DNA from: Candidatus Rhodoferax bjergmarkensis
GTDB lineage: Bacteria > Pseudomonadota > Gammaproteobacteria > Burkholderiales > Burkholderiaceae_C
NCBI GenBank assembly: GCA_016708345.1
Contig: JADJFX010000008.1
Span: 248,001 to 312,000 of the forward strand
Length of the DNA: 64,000 nucleotides
Direction of reading: 5' to 3'
Shown here: piece by piece, positions 61,444-64,000 of the stretch
How the letters are laid out: each line of letters opens with the position of its first letter
Position numbering within the stretch: position 1 is the first letter of the stretch
The notes under the pieces: model-generated
What the model saw: only the letters and a program-made list of their open reading frames with translations
Told to the model about the DNA's origin: nothing
Database searches by the model: none
Position numbers and translations under genes: made by a program

Positions 61444-62850
61444 ATGCTCAATCGCCACCACGACCCCATCGTCGCCATCGCGACGGCCAATGGCCGGGGG
61501 GCGGTGGGCATTGTGCGGGTCAGCGGGCAAGCACTGGGGCCGTTTATCCGCCACCTGCTGGGCCGGGACCTGCACCCGCGTGAGGCGACTTACCTGCCAT
61601 TTTGTGACGCCAAGGGTCAACCCATTGACAGGGGTTTGGCGCTGTTTTTCCCGGCACCGCACTCTTTCACGGGCGAGGATGTGCTGGAGTTGCAGGCCCA
61701 TGGCGGGCCGGTGGTGTTGCAACTCCTGTTGGCACGCTGCCTGGAAGCGGGCGCTGAGTCAGACCTCGTTGCCCAAGCGCCGCGACTACCTAACCTGCGG
61801 CTTGCACGGCCCGGAGAGTTCTCGGAGCGCGCGTTTTTCAACGACAAAATGGACCTGACGCAGGCAGAAGCGATTGCCGACCTGATTGACGCCAGCACCG
61901 AAGCCGCGGCTCGCAGCGCCAGCCGATCCATGTCTGGCGCCTTCTCCCAAGAGATTCATGCCTTGCGTGACGCCTTGATTCATCTGCGCATGCTGGTGGA
62001 GGCCACGCTGGATTTTCCTGAGGAGGAAATTGACTTCCTGCGCAAGGCAGATGCGCACGGGCAGCTATCAAAATTGCAGCAATCTGTGCAAACAGTGCAA
62101 CAGCGCGCTCGCCAGGGTGCATTGTTGCGCGAGGGCATCAAGGTGGTCATTGCCGGGCAACCGAATGCGGGCAAGTCATCCTTGCTCAATGCCTTGGCCG
62201 GGGCCGAGTTGGCCATCGTGACGCCGATCGCTGGCACTACGCGTGACAAAGTGCAGCAAACCATCCAGATCGAAGGGGTGCCGTTGCATGTGATCGACAC
62301 AGCCGGCCTGCGCGACAGCGACGACGAGGTGGAAAAAATTGGCATCGCCCACGCATGGGATGCCATTGCCGGGGCTGATGCTGTTTTGTTCTTGCATGAT
62401 CTGACGCGCATGAATGCTACAGATTACATAGCTGATGACGCTTTAATAGCGGGCGCGCTGGCTCAAAAGCTGCCTTCTTCTGTAACCATCATCGACCTCT
62501 GGAACAAAGCGGATGTTTCGGTCGTTGCGCCAGCCGATGCGGCGCTGTCCTTGTCCGCCAAGACCGGTGCTGGTCTGGATGCTTTGCGACGGCGCTTGCT
62601 GGAGGTGGCGGGCTGGCAGTCGGTGCCTGAAGGGGTCTATCTGGCACGAGCGCGGCATGTTCAGGCTTTGCGCCGTGTGGCTGACCATTTGGCACAGGCG
62701 CACACTCACTTGGCTGCCAATGCGCAGTACCTTGATTTGTTGGCCGAAGAACTCAGGCTGGCACAAAATGCCCTGAATGAAATTACCGGCGAATTTACAT
62801 CGGACGACCTGCTTGGGGTGATATTTTCCAAGTTTTGCATTGGAAAGTAG
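61444..62850 (+). CDS. mnmE: tRNA uridine-5-carboxymethylaminomethyl modification GTPase
   Basis: A 468-residue GTPase that, with MnmG, modifies the wobble uridine of several tRNAs. The N-terminal folate-binding domain begins HDPIVAIATANGRGAVGIVRVSG, followed by helical parts and the G domain with GQPNAGKSSLLNALAG (G1), TTRDKVQQTI, DTAGLRDSDDEVEKIGI and a switch helix. The C-terminal CIGK holds the catalytic cysteine. Repeat-like stretches near 62080 and 62415 encode parts that look less conserved. It starts 63 bases after yidC. Confidence 0.95.
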   Translation: MLNRHHDPIVAIATANGRGAVGIVRVSGQALGPFIRHLLGRDLHPREATYLPFCDAKGQPIDRGLALFFPAPHSFTGEDVLELQAHGGPVVLQLLLARCLEAGAESDLVAQAPRLPNLRLARPGEFSERAFFNDKMDLTQAEAIADLIDASTEAAARSASRSMSGAFSQEIHALRDALIHLRMLVEATLDFPEEEIDFLRKADAHGQLSKLQQSVQTVQQRARQGALLREGIKVVIAGQPNAGKSSLLNALAGAELAIVTPIAGTTRDKVQQTIQIEGVPLHVIDTAGLRDSDDEVEKIGIAHAWDAIAGADAVLFLHDLTRMNATDYIADDALIAGALAQKLPSSVTIIDLWNKADVSVVAPADAALSLSAKTGAGLDALRRRLLEVAGWQSVPEGVYLARARHVQALRRVADHLAQAHTHLAANAQYLDLLAEELRLAQNALNEITGEFTSDDLLGVIFSKFCIGK

Positions 62851-63051
62851 CCACTATTGCACCAGTCTCAGGTGTTTTTTGCTGACCTCTCAGGTAATGT
62901 CCTGATTTCAATTTGCCGCAAAACCTTCTATAGTTGGCAACCTGTCACGAAGCTAGGGCGTCGCAAGTGGTCACTTGGCAATATCCGTGCATTGAAACCG
63001 TTCAAAATGGATGAGCGTCGACAACTGCCTCACGAAAGAAAATCGAAGATC

Positions 63052-63849
63052 ATGTCAATATTTAACTGGTTTACCAGAAAACCTGCACCCTTGCCGGTCA
63101 GTCCACCTGAGAGTTCGGGCCTGGCGCATGCCGATGCAACGGTTCCCATGTCACAGACAGACCGGTTCCGGGTCAAACAGGCGGCAGGGTTGTCAGGGCA
63201 TGCTGCAAACCGAAAATCCGAACGGCTATTGCGACGAGAGCTTCTTTACACCGTCGTGCGTGACACCATGATTCGGGCCGGAGTGTTGGCAACAGGCTAC
63301 AAGTTCAAAGTCCTTTCGCTGGACGCGCAGGGTCGCCAATACCTTGTCATGATGGACATTGCCAACCAATTTACCGGTCAGGTCGGCCGCTTGGCTGAGA
63401 TTGAGGCCCAAATGGCTCAGGCTGCCAAAACGCGGCATGACATTCTTTTGACTGCAGTTTATTGGCGCGGCAGTGAGCATGTGACGGCCGGACTGTCGCC
63501 GGTTCCATCTGAAGATGAGGCTTTTTCATCACCGCAACCCGTCCCCCAAAAGACCACCCCAGAACCCGTGGCATCGGTTTCGCCGCCACCAGCCACCCGC
63601 AAGCCAGGCTCTGCCGGTTACGAACCTTTGTTGCAGGACGAAGTCGCAGCGTTCAAGCGGGCCTTGGAGGGCTCCATGCCTGCAACACCGTTGTCGGCGT
63701 CAGGTCAAATCGTCAGCTCAGGGCGTCGTAATCCAACACCACAACAGGTTCAATTTGACGACACCAAAACATTCCAGGACACGCAAGTCACGGAGTCGGA
63801 AGAAAGCAACTCTCCGCTGGGGGTCACCCAATACGGCGAATTGCGCTGA
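63052..63849 (+). CDS. Unknown soluble protein downstream of mnmE
   Basis: A 265-residue protein without signal peptide. The first half contains a folded core (RKSERLLRRELLYTVVRDTMIRAGVLATGYKFKVLSLDAQGRQYLVMMDI), followed by a short helix; the second half is Pro/Ser/Thr-rich and probably disordered. The core is of a type found in hypothetical Burkholderiales proteins near mnmE. ATG 63052 begins MSIFNWFTRKP and is preferred to upstream codons, which are not family-like; ATG 63007 is also possible. No function can be given. Confidence 0.65.
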   Translation: MSIFNWFTRKPAPLPVSPPESSGLAHADATVPMSQTDRFRVKQAAGLSGHAANRKSERLLRRELLYTVVRDTMIRAGVLATGYKFKVLSLDAQGRQYLVMMDIANQFTGQVGRLAEIEAQMAQAAKTRHDILLTAVYWRGSEHVTAGLSPVPSEDEAFSSPQPVPQKTTPEPVASVSPPPATRKPGSAGYEPLLQDEVAAFKRALEGSMPATPLSASGQIVSSGRRNPTPQQVQFDDTKTFQDTQVTESEESNSPLGVTQYGELR

Positions 63850-63862
63850 GGCAAAGCCGGTT

Positions 63863-64000
63863 TCAGTGCCCGTCAAAATCAATCAGGGTGAACAGTGGAA
63901 GTCCTGCTGCCTTGAGTTTGCTGGAGCCACCAAGTTCTGGCAGGTCGACAATTGCAGCGCCTTCCATCACCTGAGCGCCAAGTTTTTCGAGTAATTTTTT
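63863..64000 (-). CDS. apt: Adenine phosphoribosyltransferase, C-terminal fragment
   Basis: The minus-strand frame from the window edge to the TGA at 63863 encodes 45 residues: LLEKLGAQVMEGAAIVDLPELGG...LKAAGLPLFTLIDFDG. This is the conserved C-terminus of Apt, which salvages adenine with PRPP. The start and the PRPP-binding motif lie outside the window. It converges on the unknown gene at 63052. Confidence 0.85.
   Translation of the reverse strand, partial: KKLLEKLGAQVMEGAAIVDLPELGGSSKLKAAGLPLFTLIDFDGH

Overview
This 64-kb window reads like the chromosome of a betaproteobacterium of the order Burkholderiales, most likely a Comamonadaceae member close to Rhodoferax or Polaromonas. The reasons are the origin-region order gyrB-dnaN-dnaA / rpmH-rnpA-yidD-yidC-mnmE, the pilT / cyclic-nucleotide-binding protein / pilU trio, a topoisomerase III with a C-terminal SWIB domain, a heme d1 (denitrification) gene cluster, and short interspersed repeats with a core like AATAGCTGCTTGCGCA that I associate with this family. 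The genus is an inference. I saw no tRNA, rRNA, CRISPR array, prophage or intact insertion sequence.

Layout. Positions 1-9.9 kb hold two paralogous genes for secreted lectin / Ig-like proteins; the complete one continues into a c-type cytochrome domain. Between them lies an ABC transporter operon with a LolA-like protein and an outer-membrane barrel. From 10 to 24.8 kb there are mostly single genes: AI-2E transporter, SPOR protein, birA, SET methyltransferase, topB, an SDR enzyme, two GGDEF proteins, a cation exchanger, a secreted lipase with its foldase, and yggS. From 24.8 to 31.3 kb come the twitching ATPases and the yraN/gmhA/BON/rsmI group. From 31.4 to 36.9 kb are a c5-type cytochrome, an HSL-type hydrolase, a crotonase, a PhaC-like protein, and a CheX-like / PAS-GGDEF pair. 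A YoeB/YefM toxin-antitoxin pair follows at 37.2-37.7 kb.

The most unusual block is 39.1-47 kb. On the plus strand are a TPR/beta-barrel outer-membrane protein and a FecR protein. Converging on them is a tightly packed minus-strand run: nirE, an acyl-AMP ligase, an SGNH esterase-like protein, an acyl carrier protein, and a secreted caspase-fold protein with long QTQ and QG repeats. Ligase, carrier and SGNH esterase resemble DltA, DltC and DltD in general logic (adenylate, load a carrier, transfer outside), but end here in a caspase. Divergent from nirE runs nirC-nirF-nirDL-nirG-nirH-nirJ, which with nirE covers most of heme d1 synthesis. nirS and nirN are not in the window.

From 53 to 64 kb lie the replication origin, gyrase B, beta clamp, DnaA, the membrane insertase operon and mnmE, ending in the 3' part of apt.

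Three otherwise convincing genes (the ABC permease, the lectin-cytochrome and topB) each carry a single apparent frameshift, two of them in homopolymers. These may be sequencing errors, so protein ends there should be read with care.
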